Assembly: GCF_029813835.1 (NCBI RefSeq)
Contig: NZ_JARVKV010000023.1
Location: forward strand, 16,759-80,758
DNA length: 64,000 nucleotides
DNA from: Streptomyces sp. DH37
Lineage (GTDB): Bacteria; Actinomycetota; Actinomycetes; Streptomycetales; Streptomycetaceae
Direction: 5' to 3'
Each line of letters opens with the position of its first letter. The first letter of the stretch is position 1. This document shows positions 33,723 to 41,783 of this stretch, piece after piece. A model generated the notes under the pieces. That model ran no database searches. It saw nothing but the letters and a program-made list of their open reading frames with translations, and was not told the DNA's origin. The position numbers and the translations under genes are program-made.

Positions 33723-34811
33723 ATGACCTACTGCGTCACATGCCGTCGGCATCTCAACGGCGCCCTCTCCTGCCCGGGTTGCGGCACACCCAGCCGCAAC
33801 CTGGCGCCGGTGGACGACCCCGCCTCCGCGCCGTCCGGGCCGGCAGCCCCCGATCCGTACGGCCACGGGCCCGGACCGTACGGTCCGCACGAGGCGTACG
33901 GCGCGTACGGCGGTGGTGACGCGTACGGAGACCACGGCGTGCACGGCGGCGGGTACGCGCAGGACGGCGGATACGGCCACCAGGACGGTCATGCGGATAT
34001 CCGGCAGGACTTCCGGCCGGGCGGGGGCGGCGGCCCCGGCGAGGAGCGCGGTTTCCCCGACGGCGACGCCGATCGCGGGGCCCGCCGGGACTCACCGGAC
34101 CCGACGGCCCCAGTGGACCCGGAGGACCCGGTGGACGGCGACGCCCGTGGCGCGTACGGCGAGGAAGGCCACGACGCGTACGGCGGTCCGGACGACACTC
34201 CGGGCGGGGGGCGCGGGGCGGCCCGCACCGCGCGGCGCGGGCGCCGGGCCCGGTCGCGGACCGGCCGCCGCCGCCGTGCGGCCGTCGTGGGCCTGATGTT
34301 CGGCGCCGGGCTGGCCACCCTCGGCGTCACGGAGTTCACCACCGAGGGCGTGCTGAGGGAACTGCCCATCCCCGGTCTCCCCTCGGACGACGAGGCGGAC
34401 GACGGACCCGGGGGCGGTGACGGCGCTGACGGCGGGAACGGCGGTGACGGCGGCGACGGAGGTGTGGCCGAGCGGTTGCCCGGAGCCGACCGGCCGGGCG
34501 CGGGCCCGTCGGGCTCGTCCTCCGCCTCCCCCTCCGCGTCCGGCTCCTCGTCGGCGGAGCCGTCGGAGTCCGCCGGCTCCTCGACGGACCCCTCCGCCAC
34601 CGCCTCCGCGTCGGCCGACCCCTCCGCCACCGCGGTCGAGAGCGGCAGCGTCACCACGCCTCCCGAGCCCACCACCGGGCCCACCCAGGACCCGGAGCAG
34701 CCGCCCCCGACGACGCAGCCCGCCGATCCGCCGCCTCCGCCCCCCGCGGAGCCGGAGCCCGAACCGGAGCCGACGCCCACCTGCGAGCGCTTCCTGTGGT
34801 GGTGCGGCTAG
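33723..34811 (+). CDS. SCO2400-family protein: zinc ribbon, membrane segment, exported tail
   Basis: A 362-residue membrane protein. The N-terminus has a zinc-ribbon motif with C4, C7, C17 and C20 (YCVTCRRHLNGALSCPGCG). A Gly/Tyr/Asp-rich low-complexity stretch follows (residues about 40-100), then an acidic region and an Arg-rich patch. A single membrane segment lies near 186-203 (VVGLMFGAGLATLGV). The outer part is Ser/Thr/Pro/Glu-rich and ends in CERFLWWCG. The basic patch before the membrane segment puts the zinc ribbon inside the cell. The N-terminus matches the Streptomyces SCO2400 family, whose role is unknown. A TACCCT hexamer (33708-33713) nine bases before the ATG may be its -10. 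Confidence 0.8.
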   Translation: MTYCVTCRRHLNGALSCPGCGTPSRNLAPVDDPASAPSGPAAPDPYGHGPGPYGPHEAYGAYGGGDAYGDHGVHGGGYAQDGGYGHQDGHADIRQDFRPGGGGGPGEERGFPDGDADRGARRDSPDPTAPVDPEDPVDGDARGAYGEEGHDAYGGPDDTPGGGRGAARTARRGRRARSRTGRRRRAAVVGLMFGAGLATLGVTEFTTEGVLRELPIPGLPSDDEADDGPGGGDGADGGNGGDGGDGGVAERLPGADRPGAGPSGSSSASPSASGSSSAEPSESAGSSTDPSATASASADPSATAVESGSVTTPPEPTTGPTQDPEQPPPTTQPADPPPPPPAEPEPEPEPTPTCERFLWWCG

Positions 34812-34851
34812 ACCCGTCCGGGCCGCCGTCCGAGGGGACGCCGGGGATGGC

Positions 34852-35307
34852 TCAGCCCCCGGAGGCGTCCGGGGAGCCGGAGCCCAGCATGCGCGTGAGC
34901 AGGTCGCGCAGGACCGCGCGCTCCACCGGCGTCAGTTCGGCCAGGGGCTCGCGGGCGAAGTCCAGTGACGCGCGCAGCCGTTCGGCCGTCTCGTGGCCCG
35001 CCTCGGTGGCGGCGGCGAGCTTGACGCGGCGGTCGGCCGGATCGGGACGCCGCTCGACCAGGCCGCGCGACTCCAGCCGGTCGACGATCCCCGTGACGTT
35101 CGACGGCTCGCACTTCAGCCGCCGGGCTATCTCCCGCATGGGCAGGCACTGGTGGTGGAGCAGGGCGAGCAGCCGCGCCTGCGCGCCGGTCAGGGCGTGC
35201 CGGGCGGCGGCCTCGTCGTACTCCTGGTGGTAGCGGTTGACGACGGAGCCGATCAGCTCGACGACCTCGAGGGTGAGGGGGTCGGCGGGTGCGGGACGGG
35301 TGGCCAT
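34852..35307 (-). CDS. MarR-family regulator
   Basis: A 151-residue winged-helix dimeric regulator. The HTH reads MREIARRLKCEPSNVTGIVD around residues 57-76, followed by the wing RRPDPADRRVKLAAAT. It is divergent from a reductase-ohr pair and so resembles OhrR in context, but it has no Cys near the N-terminus; its only cysteines are C54 and C66. The ATG lies six bases after a TATCCT hexamer (35319-35314), which suggests a leaderless transcript. The likely -35 overlaps the TGAAACA-N13-TGTTTCA repeat, which supports autoregulation. Confidence 0.92.
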   Translation of the reverse strand: MATRPAPADPLTLEVVELIGSVVNRYHQEYDEAAARHALTGAQARLLALLHHQCLPMREIARRLKCEPSNVTGIVDRLESRGLVERRPDPADRRVKLAAATEAGHETAERLRASLDFAREPLAELTPVERAVLRDLLTRMLGSGSPDASGG

Positions 35308-35328
35308 GGCCTCAGGATACCGACTTGC

Positions 35329-35364
35329 TTGACAACATGAAACATCGAGGAGATGGTTGTTTCA
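35329..35364. promoter_or_regulatory. Divergent promoter and operator between marR and the reductase gene
   Basis: TGAAACA (35338-35344) and TGTTTCA (35358-35364) form a perfect 7-bp inverted repeat with a 13-base spacer. A plus-strand promoter TTGACA (35329-35334) with GATGGT (35352-35357), spacer 17, overlaps it. The minus-strand -10 TATCCT (35319-35314) uses a -35 inside the same repeat. Binding of the MarR protein here would control both directions. Confidence 0.55.
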
Positions 35365-35390
35365 GAGTCTGAAGCATCTGGAGGCCCTCC

Positions 35391-36434
35391 ATGACGTCCA
35401 CCACGCCCACGACGTCCACGAAGCCGCCCGCCACCGGACGCGAGTGGCACCTGGTCGCCCGCCCGAAGGGATGGCCGACGCCGGAGGACTTCGCCCTGCG
35501 CGAGGCCCCCGTGCGGGCTCCGGGCCCCGGCCGGATCCTGGTGCGCAACCTGCACCTCTCGGTCGACCCGTACATGCGCGGCAGGATGGACGACGTGAAG
35601 TCCTACGTGCCGCCGTTCGAGCTGGACCGTCCGATGGACGGCGGGGCGGTCGGCGTCGTCGTCGCCTCCGAGGCCGAGGGCTTCGCACCGGGCGACCACG
35701 TGCTGCACGGCCTGGGCTGGCGCGAGTACGCCACGCTGGACGCGGGGCGCGCGGCGAAGGTCTCCGCCGAACCGGCCCCGCTGACCGCCTACCTCGGGGT
35801 GCTCGGCATGCCCGGGCTGACCGCCTACGCCGGACTGCTGGAGGTCGCCTCCTTCAAGGAGGGCGACGCGGTCTTCGTCTCGGGCGCGGCGGGCGCGGTC
35901 GGCAGCCAGGTCGGCCAGATCGCCCGCCTCAAGGGCGCCTCGCGCGTCGTCGGCAGCGCCGGTTCGGAGGAGAAGGTCAGGCTCCTCACCGAGGAGTACG
36001 GCTTCGACGCCGCCTTCAACTACAAGGACGGGCCGGTGGCCCGGCAGTTGGAGGAGGCCGCGCCGGACGGCATCGACGTCTACTTCGACAACGTCGGCGG
36101 GGAGCACCTGGAGGCGGCGATCGGCTCGCTCAGGGTGCACGGCCGTGTCGCCGTCTGCGGGATGATCGCGCAGTACAACGCCACCGAGCCGCCCGCCGCC
36201 CCGCGCAACCTCGCGCTCGTCATCGGCAAGCGGCTGAGGATCCAGGGCATGCTCGTGGGCGACCACTCCGACCTGCGGCCGCGGTTCGTCGAGGAGGTCT
36301 CGGCCTGGATCCGCTCCGGAGAGCTGAAGTACCACGAGACGGTCGTCGAGGGCATCGAGAACGCGGCGGACGCCTTCCTCGGCATGCTCCGCGGCCGGAA
36401 CACCGGGAAGATGGTCGTCAGCCTGGACGGCTGA
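35391..36434 (+). CDS. NADP-dependent medium-chain reductase (leukotriene B4 12-hydroxydehydrogenase type)
   Basis: A 347-residue zinc-free MDR enzyme like YfmJ, CurA or prostaglandin reductase, reducing activated double bonds of enones with NADPH. The start NLHLSVDPYMRGRM near residues 52-65 is typical. The nucleotide-binding loop is VSGAAGAVGSQVGQ around 165, and GIDVYFDNVGGEHLEAAI near 225 is a family hallmark. No catalytic zinc Cys set is present. It is divergent from the marR gene and 65 bases before ohr, so the two may form an electrophile/peroxide-defence operon under the MarR protein. Confidence 0.92.
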   Translation: MTSTTPTTSTKPPATGREWHLVARPKGWPTPEDFALREAPVRAPGPGRILVRNLHLSVDPYMRGRMDDVKSYVPPFELDRPMDGGAVGVVVASEAEGFAPGDHVLHGLGWREYATLDAGRAAKVSAEPAPLTAYLGVLGMPGLTAYAGLLEVASFKEGDAVFVSGAAGAVGSQVGQIARLKGASRVVGSAGSEEKVRLLTEEYGFDAAFNYKDGPVARQLEEAAPDGIDVYFDNVGGEHLEAAIGSLRVHGRVAVCGMIAQYNATEPPAAPRNLALVIGKRLRIQGMLVGDHSDLRPRFVEEVSAWIRSGELKYHETVVEGIENAADAFLGMLRGRNTGKMVVSLDG

Positions 36435-36499
36435 CGGACCGCCGCGGCGCGCGCGGTACGCACCGGAACGCAGACACGCACCGACACAGGAGGATCCGT

Positions 36500-36928
36500 A
36501 TGCCCGTCCAGCCCATCGACGTGCTCTACACCGCCGTCGCCACCGCCGAGAACGGCCGCGACGGCCGGGTCGCCACCGACGACGGCAAGCTCGACGTCGT
36601 CGTCAACCCGCCCAGGGAGATGGGCGGAAGCGGCGACGGGACCAACCCCGAGCAGCTCTTCGCCGCCGGGTTCAGCGCCTGTTTCCAGAGCGCGCTCGGT
36701 GTCGTCGCCCGCCGGGAGAAGGCGGACATCTCCGGTTCGACCGTGACCGTGCGGGTCGGACTCGGCAGGACGCGGGACGGCGGCTTCGGGCTCACGGTCG
36801 CACTCACCGCCTCCCTGCCGGGCCAGGACCGCGAGACCGCCCTCCAGCTGGTGAAGGAGGCGCACCGGGTGTGCCCGTACTCCCGGGCCACCGAGGGGAA
36901 CATCGAGGTCACGCTCGACGTCGTCTGA
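36500..36928 (+). CDS. ohr: Organic hydroperoxide resistance protein Ohr
   Basis: A 142-residue Ohr/OsmC protein that reduces organic hydroperoxides with lipoylated proteins as electron donor. The two redox cysteines are C61 (FAAGFSACFQSAL) and C125 (HRVCPYSRA). The catalytic Arg20 (NGRDGR) and Glu51 (NPEQLFAAG) are also present. AGGAGG lies six bases before the ATG. It is second in the operon after the reductase and under the divergent MarR gene. A 12-base tandem repeat starts at its stop codon and a strong terminator follows. Confidence 0.95.
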   Translation: MPVQPIDVLYTAVATAENGRDGRVATDDGKLDVVVNPPREMGGSGDGTNPEQLFAAGFSACFQSALGVVARREKADISGSTVTVRVGLGRTRDGGFGLTVALTASLPGQDRETALQLVKEAHRVCPYSRATEGNIEVTLDVV

Positions 36929-37034
36929 CACACCGTCCGATACACCGCCCGACGCGCCGCCTGACGCACAGCCCGACACGGCGTCCGACGCACCTCCCGA
37001 TACACCGCCCGACACGGCGTCCGACACACAGCCG
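36927..37034. repeat. Nine imperfect 12-base tandem repeats after ohr
   Basis: Nine contiguous units of the type GACACACCGTCC begin within the ohr stop codon and run to the terminator. In the +1 frame they would encode a (Asp-Thr/Ala-x-Pro/Ser)n tract. Units differ by one to five bases and there are no spacers, so this is a microsatellite-like array and not CRISPR. Confidence 0.8.
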
Positions 37035-37067
37035 AAGGCCGCCCCGGCACCGCCGGGGCGGCCTTCG
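37033..37067 (+). terminator. Terminator of the reductase-ohr operon
   Basis: A perfect 16-bp stem (37033-37048 with 37052-37067) and ACC loop. It is the strongest plus-strand terminator of this section and separates ohr from the sugar importer promoter. Confidence 0.85.
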
Positions 37068-37140
37068 CGTCCGCCCGGCGGACGCCGTCCCCGCGCGTTC
37101 CGCCCGGCCCCGTCCGCCGCGGCTGTTTCTGCGCAAAGCA

Positions 37141-37169
37141 TTGACGCGGACGGTGTTCGATCCTACTTT
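37141..37169 (+). promoter_or_regulatory. Promoter of the CUT1 sugar importer operon
   Basis: TTGACG (37141-37146) and TACTTT (37164-37169) with a 17-base spacer form a good vegetative promoter. Transcription would start near 37176. The operator at 37193-37206 then lies about 17-30 bases downstream of the start, a roadblock position. Confidence 0.65.
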
Positions 37170-37192
37170 CCCGTTCGGAGATCCGATCAGTA

Positions 37193-37206
37193 TTCGATAT
37201 TTCGAA
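37193..37206. promoter_or_regulatory. Sugar-regulon operator, site 2 (CUT1 importer)
   Basis: TTCGATATTTCGAA has perfect TTCGA/TCGAA arms around TATT. A second partial palindrome, TCGGA-GA-TCCGA (37175-37186), is one to two helical turns upstream. The same motif occurs before the IclR gene and before two minus-strand sugar genes. Confidence 0.65.
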
Positions 37207-37222
37207 CATGAGGGTGGATCGT

Positions 37223-38578
37223 ATGCGTCGAACCTCCGCGTCGGAACGCGCCCCCAGCCGCCGGCGGGTGCTCGGCGGCATGGCCGCCCTGGCCGGTCTG
37301 ACGGCCGCCGGGGCCGCGGGCGCCGCGGGATGCGCCGCCCCCGCCGCCGTGGGCGCGGGCCGCACCCGGCTGCGCTTCTGGCACCTCTTCGGCGGCGGCG
37401 ACGGGGTCAACATGCAGACGATGCTGGACGCCTACCGCGCGGCACACCCGGAGATCGCCCTCCAGGCCTCCACGCTCCAGTGGGGCGCCCCGTACTACAC
37501 CAAGCTCGGCATGGCGGGCGCCGGCGGACGGGCCCCCGAGGTGGCCGCCCTGCACCTGGCGAGGCTGCCCGGCTTCGGGCCCGGCAGGCTGCTCGACCCC
37601 TTCGACCTCGACCTGCTGGCCGAACACGGCGTCACCGCCGGGGACTTCCCCGCCGACCTGTGGCGGCGCGGTCGGATCGGCGGAGCGCAGTACGCCGTCC
37701 CGCTCGACACCCACCCGATGGTCCTCTACTACAACACCGACATCTGCCGGAGGGCCGGACTGCTCGGCAGGGACGGAAAGCTGCGGCCGGTCCGCGGGAC
37801 CGAGGAGTTCGCCGCCGCGCTGCGCGCCGCCGGAAAGGTCACCGGCAAGCCCGGGCTGGCCGTCGAGACCCTCGGCGCCGGAACCATCGGACCCTGGCGG
37901 GTGTTCTCCACCTTCTACTCCCAGACCGGCGGCACCCTGCTGGACGAGACCGCCACCCGCATCACCATCGACGACGGCAAGGCGCTGAAGGTGCTGCGCT
38001 TCATGCGGCGGCTCACCGAGGAGGGCCTGGCCCACCGCCGCCTCGACTACAACGGCACGGTCGGGGTCTTCGGCGGCGGGGAGACCGCGTTCCTCCTCAA
38101 CGGCGAGTGGGAGGTCAGCACCTTCGCCAACCTGGACCTGCCGTTCTCCATGACCCGGGTGCCGAACCTGTTCGGCCGCCCCACCGCCCAGGCCGACTCC
38201 CACTGCTTCGTCCTCCCGCACCAGCGCGACCGCGGCGGCGCGGGCAACGAGGCGGCCCACGCCTTCGTCGCCTGGATGCTGAGGAACACCGTCGAGTGGG
38301 CCAAGGGCGGCCACGTCCCCGCCTACCTCCCCACCCTGGAGAAGCCCGGCTACCTCGACCTGGAACCCCAGTCCGAGTACCGGTCGGTGATCGACGACGT
38401 CGTCCTGGACCCGCCCGCCTGGTTCGCGGGGTCGGCGTCGGCGATGTGGATCGAACTCGGCGCGGTCCTCTCCGGGGTGCTCACCGGCTCCCGTACGCCC
38501 CAGGAGGCCCTCGACGAGGCCAGGTCCCGGCTCCAGGCCCTGCTCGACACCCCCAACCCGCTCGGAGGCGACGCATGA
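37223..38578 (+). CDS. Sugar ABC transporter substrate-binding lipoprotein (CUT1)
   Basis: A 451-residue extracytoplasmic solute-binding protein of family 1. The N-terminus has a twin-arginine-like patch (SRRRVLGGMAAL) and a lipobox (AGAAGCAA), so it should be an exported lipoprotein. The mature part starts with RLRFWHLFGGGDGVNMQ. The ATG at 37223 follows GAGGGTGG; an upstream ATG at 37208 touches the operator and has no ribosome binding site. The gene heads an operon with two permeases and overlaps the first by ATGA. The sugar is unknown; the arabinanase and arabinofuranosidase downstream point to arabino-oligosaccharides. Confidence 0.93.
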   Translation: MRRTSASERAPSRRRVLGGMAALAGLTAAGAAGAAGCAAPAAVGAGRTRLRFWHLFGGGDGVNMQTMLDAYRAAHPEIALQASTLQWGAPYYTKLGMAGAGGRAPEVAALHLARLPGFGPGRLLDPFDLDLLAEHGVTAGDFPADLWRRGRIGGAQYAVPLDTHPMVLYYNTDICRRAGLLGRDGKLRPVRGTEEFAAALRAAGKVTGKPGLAVETLGAGTIGPWRVFSTFYSQTGGTLLDETATRITIDDGKALKVLRFMRRLTEEGLAHRRLDYNGTVGVFGGGETAFLLNGEWEVSTFANLDLPFSMTRVPNLFGRPTAQADSHCFVLPHQRDRGGAGNEAAHAFVAWMLRNTVEWAKGGHVPAYLPTLEKPGYLDLEPQSEYRSVIDDVVLDPPAWFAGSASAMWIELGAVLSGVLTGSRTPQEALDEARSRLQALLDTPNPLGGDA

Positions 38579-39534
38579 CCGCGACCGCGCCCACCGCCCC
38601 GGCGCCGCCGGCCCGGGCAGCCGTCCGCGCCGGGACCCGGTCCCCGGCCGTACGCCGCCGCTGGACCGAGCACGGCCTGGTCTTCACCGCGCCCTTCCTG
38701 GTCCTGTACGCCCTCTTCCTCGTCTGGCCGGTGCTGCTGGGCCTGAAGATGAGCCTGGGCGACGACAACATCGCCGGCACCGACAGCCGGTTCGTCGGCC
38801 TGGACAACTACGCCGAGGCCCTGCGGGACCCCGAGGTGTGGTCGTCGCTGTGGCACACGGTGTGGTTCACGCTGCTGTCCACCGTGCCCCTGGTCGTCGC
38901 GGGCCTGGTCCTCGCCCTGCTCGCGCACCACCTGCGGGTGGTCCAGTGGCTGTGGCGGCTGAGCTGGTTCACGCCGTTCCTGCTGCCGTCGGGCGTCGTC
39001 GGCCTGCTGTGGCTGTGGATGATCTACCCCTCCGACTTCGGTCTGGCCGACCTGCTGCTGAAGTCCCTCGGCCTCGACCCGGGCATCGGCTGGCTGACCG
39101 ACACCCGCTACGCGATGCTCTCGATCGTCCTGACCACCGTGTGGTGGACGGTCGGCTTCAACTTCCTGCTCTACCTCGCCGCGCTCCAGGCCATCCCGCA
39201 GCACCTGTACGAGGCCGCCGAACTGGACGGCGCCGGCGCCTGGCACCGGCTGAGGCACATCACCCTGCCGATGCTCAGCCGCACCACCGCGGTGGTGGTC
39301 GTCCTCCAGCTCCTCGCCTCGCTGAAGATCTTCGACCAGGTCTACATCATGACCGGCGGCGGGCCGGACGAGAGCACCCGCCCGATCCTGCAGTACGTCT
39401 ACGACGCGGGGTTCACCGGCTACCGGATCGGCTACGCCTCGGCCGTCTCCTACGTCTTCTTCGCCCTGATCGTGATCGTCTCGCTGATCCACCTGCGGAT
39501 GACCCGCCGCTCCCGTGAGGAGGCCGCCAAGTGA
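38575..39534 (+). CDS. Sugar ABC transporter permease 1 (CUT1)
   Basis: A 319-residue inner-membrane permease with six main hydrophobic segments, beginning with TAPFLVLYALFLVWPVLLG. The EAA loop, which contacts the ATPase, is seen near residue 215 as YEAAELDGAGAWHRLRHITL. ATG overlaps the TGA of the binding-protein gene, and its TGA overlaps the next GTG. No ATPase gene accompanies the operon. In Streptomyces such CUT1 importers use the shared ATPase MsiK (established for cellobiose, xylobiose and others), which is likely here too. Confidence 0.95.
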   Translation: MTATAPTAPAPPARAAVRAGTRSPAVRRRWTEHGLVFTAPFLVLYALFLVWPVLLGLKMSLGDDNIAGTDSRFVGLDNYAEALRDPEVWSSLWHTVWFTLLSTVPLVVAGLVLALLAHHLRVVQWLWRLSWFTPFLLPSGVVGLLWLWMIYPSDFGLADLLLKSLGLDPGIGWLTDTRYAMLSIVLTTVWWTVGFNFLLYLAALQAIPQHLYEAAELDGAGAWHRLRHITLPMLSRTTAVVVVLQLLASLKIFDQVYIMTGGGPDESTRPILQYVYDAGFTGYRIGYASAVSYVFFALIVIVSLIHLRMTRRSREEAAK

Positions 39535-40451
39535 GCGCGACCGTGAAGGCCGTACCGGCCGTGACCCCGGACGCCGCGCCGGACACCGCACCGGCCGCGG
39601 GGCCGGGCGCCGGAGCCGGGCGCCGGCCGCGCTGGACCCCGGGCCGCGTCGGGATGCTCGCCGCCGCGCTCGTCCTGGCGGCGCTGTGGGTGCTGCCGCT
39701 CGCCTGGGCGGTGGCCACCTCGCTCAAGCCCGAGAACGAGACGACGCGCACCTCGCTGGAGTGGATCGGCTCGCGGATCACCTTCGACGCGTACGAGAAG
39801 GTGTGGGCCTCCGGGGACCTGGCGCGGTGGATGGTCAACTCCGCCTACATCTCGGCCGTGACGACCGCGCTGACCGTCCTGACCTGCGCCATGGCCGCCT
39901 ACGGCTTCTCGCGCACCGAGTTCCGCGGCCGCAGGGCGCTCTACGGGCTCGTCCTGGCCGGGATCATGGTGCCGCCCCAGGTGCTCATCGCCCCGCTGTT
40001 CGCCGAGATGGTCTCCCTCGGGCTGGTCGACACCTACTGGGGGGTGATCCTCCCCCAGGTCGCCGTCCCGGCCATGGTGTTCATCCTGGTGAAGTTCTTC
40101 GAGGGGGTGCCCAGGGAACTGGAGGAGGCCGCCTTCGTCGACGGCGCGGGACGCTGGCGGGTGTTCTGGACGGTCGTCGTACCGCTGTCGCGGCCGGTCC
40201 TGGCGGCCGTCGCCATCTTCACCTTCATCCAGACCTGGAACAACTTCCTGTGGCCGTTCCTGGTGACCACCGACCCGAACGCGATGACGCTCCCGGTCGG
40301 CCTGGTCAACGTCCAGTCCACCTACGGCGCCCGCTACGCCCAGGTGATGGCTTCGCTGGTGATCGCCGGGCTGCCGCTGCTGCTGGTCTTCGCCTTCTTC
40401 CAGCGGCAGATCGTCCGCGGTGTCGCCCACACCGGGCTGGCGGGGCAGTGA
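39531..40451 (+). CDS. Sugar ABC transporter permease 2 (CUT1)
   Basis: A 306-residue partner permease. After a proline-rich cytosolic N-terminus of about 35 residues there are six membrane segments. The EAA loop reads LEEAAFVDGAGRWRVFWTVV around residue 197. The start is GTG, overlapping the previous stop (GTGA). Third and last gene of the importer operon. The 283 bases that follow (40452-40734) contain no gene and no obvious terminator, so read-through into the arabinanase gene is possible. Confidence 0.95.
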   Translation: MSATVKAVPAVTPDAAPDTAPAAGPGAGAGRRPRWTPGRVGMLAAALVLAALWVLPLAWAVATSLKPENETTRTSLEWIGSRITFDAYEKVWASGDLARWMVNSAYISAVTTALTVLTCAMAAYGFSRTEFRGRRALYGLVLAGIMVPPQVLIAPLFAEMVSLGLVDTYWGVILPQVAVPAMVFILVKFFEGVPRELEEAAFVDGAGRWRVFWTVVVPLSRPVLAAVAIFTFIQTWNNFLWPFLVTTDPNAMTLPVGLVNVQSTYGARYAQVMASLVIAGLPLLLVFAFFQRQIVRGVAHTGLAGQ

Positions 40452-40734
40452 CGGCGCGCCGGCCCCGGGTCCGCGCGGCGGATCCGGGCCCCCCGGGGGC
40501 ACGGACGCCACCGGCGGCGCCGCGGCGACCGCACCGAACACGGCGGCGTGTTCCACCCCGAGCACGGGGGCTCCCTCCCGCGGGCCGCCGAGGAGGTCCC
40601 GGGAGAACCCCGCGACCGGCGGCGAACCCGAGCACGGGTGGGACGGCCGTCGGTCCCCCTGGCAGCAGACACGCGAGGAGGTTCCGAAAGTCATGAGTCC
40701 GGGCCGGTTACCGAAAGACCTTCGAAGGAGTCCC

Positions 40735-41733
40735 ATGGACAGTCGTTCGTACCGCCGCACCCCCGTCCGCCGACGCGCGACGGTGCTGGCCGCGGTCCTG
40801 CTGGGCATGCTCGTGGCCCTCGTCCCCGGCAGCGCCTCCGCCTACCCGGGCCCCGGCCGGGTGACCGGCGACGTCTCCGTCCACGACCCGTCGATGGTCC
40901 GCCTCGACGACGGGCGCTACATCCTCTACTCCACCCACAACGGGCCCCAGGCCCGGATCTCCACCGACCGGGTCCACTTCACCCACGCCGGGGCGGCCTT
41001 CCCCAACCCGCCCTCCTGGTGGACCCAGTACTCGCCCGAGCGCAGCCCCTGGGCCCCGGACGTCTCCAAGCACAACGGCCGGTACTGGCTGTACTACTCC
41101 CTCTCCACCTTCGGCTCCAACCACTCCGCCATCGGCCTGGCCACCAGCCCCAGCGGGCTGCCCGGCACCTGGACCGACCACGGCCGGGTGTACTCCACCA
41201 CCTCCGGCTCGAACCACAACGCCATCGACCCCAACCTGTTCGTGGACAGCGACGGGACGTGGTGGATGACCTTCGGGTCCTGGTGGTCGGGGATCAAGAT
41301 GATCCGGCTCGACCCGTCCACCGGCAAGCAGCACTCCGGCGACCGCACCCTGTACTCCCTCGCCGCCCGCAACCCCACCAGCAACGGCATCGAGGGACCG
41401 ACCCTGGTCAAGCGCGGCGGTCACTACTACCTGTTCGCGTCCTTCGACAAGTGCTGCGCCGGCACCGACAGCACCTACAGCATCCGCGTCGGCCGCTCCA
41501 CCAGCCCCACCGGGCCGTTCCGCGACCGCGGCGGAGCGGACATGCGCAACAACGGCGGCACGGTCGTCCTGGAGACCCACGGCCGGGTCGTCGGCCCCGG
41601 CGGCCAGTCCGTCCTCGCCGACGTCGACGGGGACCTGCTCGTCTACCACTACTACGACCGCGACAACAACGGCTCGCCCACCCTCGGCGTCAACCTGCTG
41701 GACTGGAGCGGCGGCTGGCCGGTGGCCTACTGA
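40735..41733 (+). CDS. Secreted GH43 endo-alpha-1,5-L-arabinanase
   Basis: A 332-residue secreted five-bladed propeller glycoside hydrolase. Signal peptide to about residue 36 (VPGSASA then YPGPG). GH43 catalytic residues are visible: the general base Asp51 in VHDPSM, the pKa-tuning Asp near 164 in AIDPNLFVD, and the acid Glu near 220 in GIEGPTLV. The motifs SPWAPDVSKHNGRYWLYYS and FGSWWSGIKM match endo-arabinanases. GAAGGAG precedes the ATG. It would release arabino-oligosaccharides outside the cell for the importer upstream and the GH51 enzyme downstream. Confidence 0.92.
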   Translation: MDSRSYRRTPVRRRATVLAAVLLGMLVALVPGSASAYPGPGRVTGDVSVHDPSMVRLDDGRYILYSTHNGPQARISTDRVHFTHAGAAFPNPPSWWTQYSPERSPWAPDVSKHNGRYWLYYSLSTFGSNHSAIGLATSPSGLPGTWTDHGRVYSTTSGSNHNAIDPNLFVDSDGTWWMTFGSWWSGIKMIRLDPSTGKQHSGDRTLYSLAARNPTSNGIEGPTLVKRGGHYYLFASFDKCCAGTDSTYSIRVGRSTSPTGPFRDRGGADMRNNGGTVVLETHGRVVGPGGQSVLADVDGDLLVYHYYDRDNNGSPTLGVNLLDWSGGWPVAY

Positions 41734-41759
41734 GCCGTCTTCCTGAAACCTTTCACCCC

Positions 41760-41783
41760 GGCGGGGCCCCTCGGGGCCCCGCC
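41760..41783 (+). terminator. Hairpin between the arabinanase and arabinofuranosidase genes
   Basis: GGCGGGGCCC-CTCG-GGGCCCCGCC forms a 10-bp perfect stem 26 bases after the arabinanase stop. The 11-base direct repeat CATCCCGGACA follows at 41791 and 41804, close to the next ribosome binding site. Confidence 0.65.

Noticed and set aside
34852..35307. Naming the MarR gene ohrR
   Set aside because: It neighbours ohr but lacks the N-terminal sensing Cys, so only the family is given.
36927..37034. CRISPR array after ohr
   Set aside because: The 12-base units are contiguous and imperfect, with no spacers, and no cas gene is in the window.
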